From positions 1-54,117 of the forward strand of contig CANQCK010000010.1 of the NCBI GenBank assembly GCA_947589185.1: a stretch of 54,117 bases of DNA, written 5' to 3'. This document shows, piece after piece, positions 52,581-54,117 of the stretch. Each line of letters opens with the position of its first letter. Positions within the stretch are counted from its first letter, which is position 1. The notes beneath the pieces are model-generated. The model did no database searches and had not been told where the DNA came from. It saw only the letters and a program-made list of their open reading frames with translations. The translations under genes were made by a program, and so were the position numbers. Source of the DNA: an uncultured Clostridia bacterium. GTDB taxonomy: Bacteria > Bacillota > Clostridia > Oscillospirales > Ruminococcaceae.

Positions 52581-53975
52581 CTAATTATCTATTGAAACAA
52601 GCTTATAACTTCTGCTGCCAAGACCTATTTTCTCGCCTGCCTCCAAAACGTGTTGTGCATTTTGTCCTTCCATTCTGCGCACAAAAGAAGCATTGCCCTC
52701 TGCCTTGTAGATTAGGTCTACACATGCCTGGTCGAGTGCTACAGGGTCTGTTGATGCAAGTATTCCAATATCGTGGATATCCGGCTCCGATGGATTACCG
52801 TCGCAATCGCAGTCAATAGAAAGCCTATTCATAACATTGACATACAGTATGTTGCCGTTTAAAGCGTCCACTACAGATTTTCCTGCATCAGCCATTGATT
52901 CCAAAAATGCATCCTGATTACCTCCCCAAGGACTGGTATGACTTTGTCCTGCTGTGTGTATCAGACATTTTCCCTCTTTAGAACCTATACCTATTGAAAT
53001 ATTCTTTATCGCTCCTCCAAAGCCTGCCATTGCATGACCCTTGAAGTGTGAAAGAACCAAGAACCCGTCAAAATCTGCGAAATGCTTGCCTACATAGTTT
53101 TCGGAAAGACGATTTCCGCCGTTTACCGGTATTGTCATTGAACCGTCTTCGTCCATTATTACAACGTCTGCAATATCGGTAAATCCGTGATCCTTAGCCA
53201 CCTGATAGTGCATAGCCGTTTCAGAACGTGAACCTCCGTAAGCCGTGTTGCACTCGACAATAGTACCATCAACATGCTGAACAAGATCTTTTATCAGATT
53301 CGGGTCAAGATAGTTACTTGCAGGCGGTTCTCCTGTAGATAGCTTGACAGCAATATTGTTCCCTGTCAACTCAACGCCTAAAGCCTTATATGCTGCCATT
53401 AAACCGTCAGATGAAATATCAGTTGTCATATACACTATAGAATCCGTGTTATTATCCACATCTCCTGATGATGTAGAAGCTGTAGTAGGCTGTATAGTTG
53501 GCTGGGTGGTAGTTGGACTCTTACTTTCCGATGGTGTTTCTGTGCTTTCATTAGCAGATGTAGTTGCATCTGGATTTGTCATGCTGGAAGTTATGCCGGC
53601 AGTTGTTATTATAGAAGTTGGAAATCTCGTAGTTGCCAGCGTAGTAGACAAAGCTGATTTTTTCTTCTTAACTGTAACCTTGCACTTTAATTTCTTTTTT
53701 CCAACACGAGCGGTAATAACTGCCTTTCCTTTTTTCTTAGCTTTAATTACTCCCTTTTTAGATACTGATACTACAGACTTCTTGTTTGATGACCACTTTA
53801 CCTTCTTTTTAGTGCCTTTTACCTTTAGTCTCTTTTTTTGCCCTACAACTAAAGTGATCTTAGTCTTATTCAGTCTCACTTTACTTGCTGCCTGCACGCT
53901 TCCGGCACTGAATACCATAGGACATATCAATGCCACTATCAGAAGAAGTATTGTAAGCTTTTTACGAAACATCAT
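52581..53975 (-). CDS. Secreted Ig-like (Big_2) protein with DUF362 domain
   Basis: A signal peptide (about residues 1-28, ending SVQAAS) is followed by a lysine-rich bacterial Ig-like domain (about 30-105: LNKTKITLVVGQKKRLKVKG, WSSNKKSVVSVSKKG), a Ser/Thr-rich linker (about 110-175) and a DUF362 domain (about 180-464) with ECNTAYGGSRSETA, LSHFKGHAMAGFGGAIKNISIG and DPVALDQACVD. DUF362 proteins are usually cytosolic and carry ferredoxin-like cysteines, which are not obvious here except CDCDG. Secretion and an Ig-like module are unusual for this domain. The ATG at 53975 is eight bases after AAGGAG; an upstream TTG is less likely. First gene of the cassette. Confidence 0.85.
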   Translation of the reverse strand: MMFRKKLTILLLIVALICPMVFSAGSVQAASKVRLNKTKITLVVGQKKRLKVKGTKKKVKWSSNKKSVVSVSKKGVIKAKKKGKAVITARVGKKKLKCKVTVKKKKSALSTTLATTRFPTSIITTAGITSSMTNPDATTSANESTETPSESKSPTTTQPTIQPTTASTSSGDVDNNTDSIVYMTTDISSDGLMAAYKALGVELTGNNIAVKLSTGEPPASNYLDPNLIKDLVQHVDGTIVECNTAYGGSRSETAMHYQVAKDHGFTDIADVVIMDEDGSMTIPVNGGNRLSENYVGKHFADFDGFLVLSHFKGHAMAGFGGAIKNISIGIGSKEGKCLIHTAGQSHTSPWGGNQDAFLESMADAGKSVVDALNGNILYVNVMNRLSIDCDCDGNPSEPDIHDIGILASTDPVALDQACVDLIYKAEGNASFVRRMEGQNAQHVLEAGEKIGLGSRSYKLVSIDN

Positions 53976-54027
53976 AGAAATTACTCCTTTCAATTTTTAT
54001 AGCCTAAAATTTATTTATACACTTATA

Positions 54028-54117
54028 TTATAAACCGCCACCGTATGCAAGCATTACATTTTGTCCGACTTTGGCAAGCTCTGAGGATAGATTTTTCTGG
54101 GCTGCTTTCTCACCGAA
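54028..54117 (-). pseudogene. Truncated iron-containing alcohol dehydrogenase fragment
   Basis: The frame entering from the right encodes FGEKAAQKNLSSELAKVGQNV followed by MLAYGGGL and a stop. This is the N-terminal cofactor-binding region of iron-dependent alcohol dehydrogenases, where LLVYGGGS is normal near residue 40, so the gene stops about 350 residues early. It is a broken remnant, the start lying beyond the window. Only 30 codons are visible, so the call is moderate. Confidence 0.5.

Overview
The window looks like chromosome of a low-GC Firmicute of the Ruminococcus / Oscillospirales type. Supporting signs are consensus TTGACA-17-TATAAT promoters, strong GGAGG ribosome sites, an S-box in front of metK, type III glutamine synthetase, an Amt-PII fusion, DapL-type lysine synthesis, a cohesin-like surface protein and BspA-type leucine-rich repeats. 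This assignment rests on gene content only. I see no rRNA, tRNA, transposase gene or CRISPR array.

Layout. Positions 1-2.4 kb hold the SAM-I riboswitch with metK, then a membrane protein. From 2.4 to 13.4 kb nearly everything reads leftward: gpsA-plsY-der with an unknown gene, rpmF with a DUF177 gene, a small P-loop ATPase, pgi, a DacF-like protein that has lost its catalytic motifs, a subtilase with a PrcB-like partner, and a Crh-like HPr paralogue. mtaB-purL (13.7-18.8 kb) reads rightward. Two membrane-anchored surface proteins follow. From 27 to 20.5 kb a leftward block carries carA, a carB-dapF gene fusion and dapL.

Positions 27-39.3 kb form a nitrogen-assimilation region. It holds an ANTAR regulator with a degenerate receiver, glnA, a glutamate synthase split into five polypeptides (GXGXG, FAD, Fe-S, FMN core, amidotransferase), type III glutamine synthetase and an Amt-PII fusion. 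Three leaders, before the glutamate synthase operon, glnN and amt, each carry a small hairpin with an AxxGxx hexaloop whose 3' arm lies inside the 5' arm of an intrinsic terminator. That is the expected architecture of ANTAR antitermination targets, so the regulator and its likely targets sit side by side.

Positions 39.9-50.1 kb are a polymorphic-toxin array on the minus strand: a full-length secreted RHS/YD-repeat protein (1834 aa), a promoterless orphan RHS core with a different C-terminal tip, and a decayed third tip. The first two tips are each followed within 11-17 bases by a gene for an exported protein, a signal-peptide Fn3 protein and a leucine-rich-repeat lipoprotein. I read these as candidate exported immunity proteins, which makes this the most promising undescribed system in the window. 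A 1.13-kb near-identical direct repeat links the two RHS genes and could allow tip switching.

Positions 50.4-54.1 kb hold a four-gene leftward cassette (Ig-like/DUF362 protein, ArsP-like permease, ECF-type S component, flavodoxin lipoprotein) and the end of a truncated iron-dependent alcohol dehydrogenase. Intergenic spaces carry an unusual density of dispersed, tandem and palindromic repeats.
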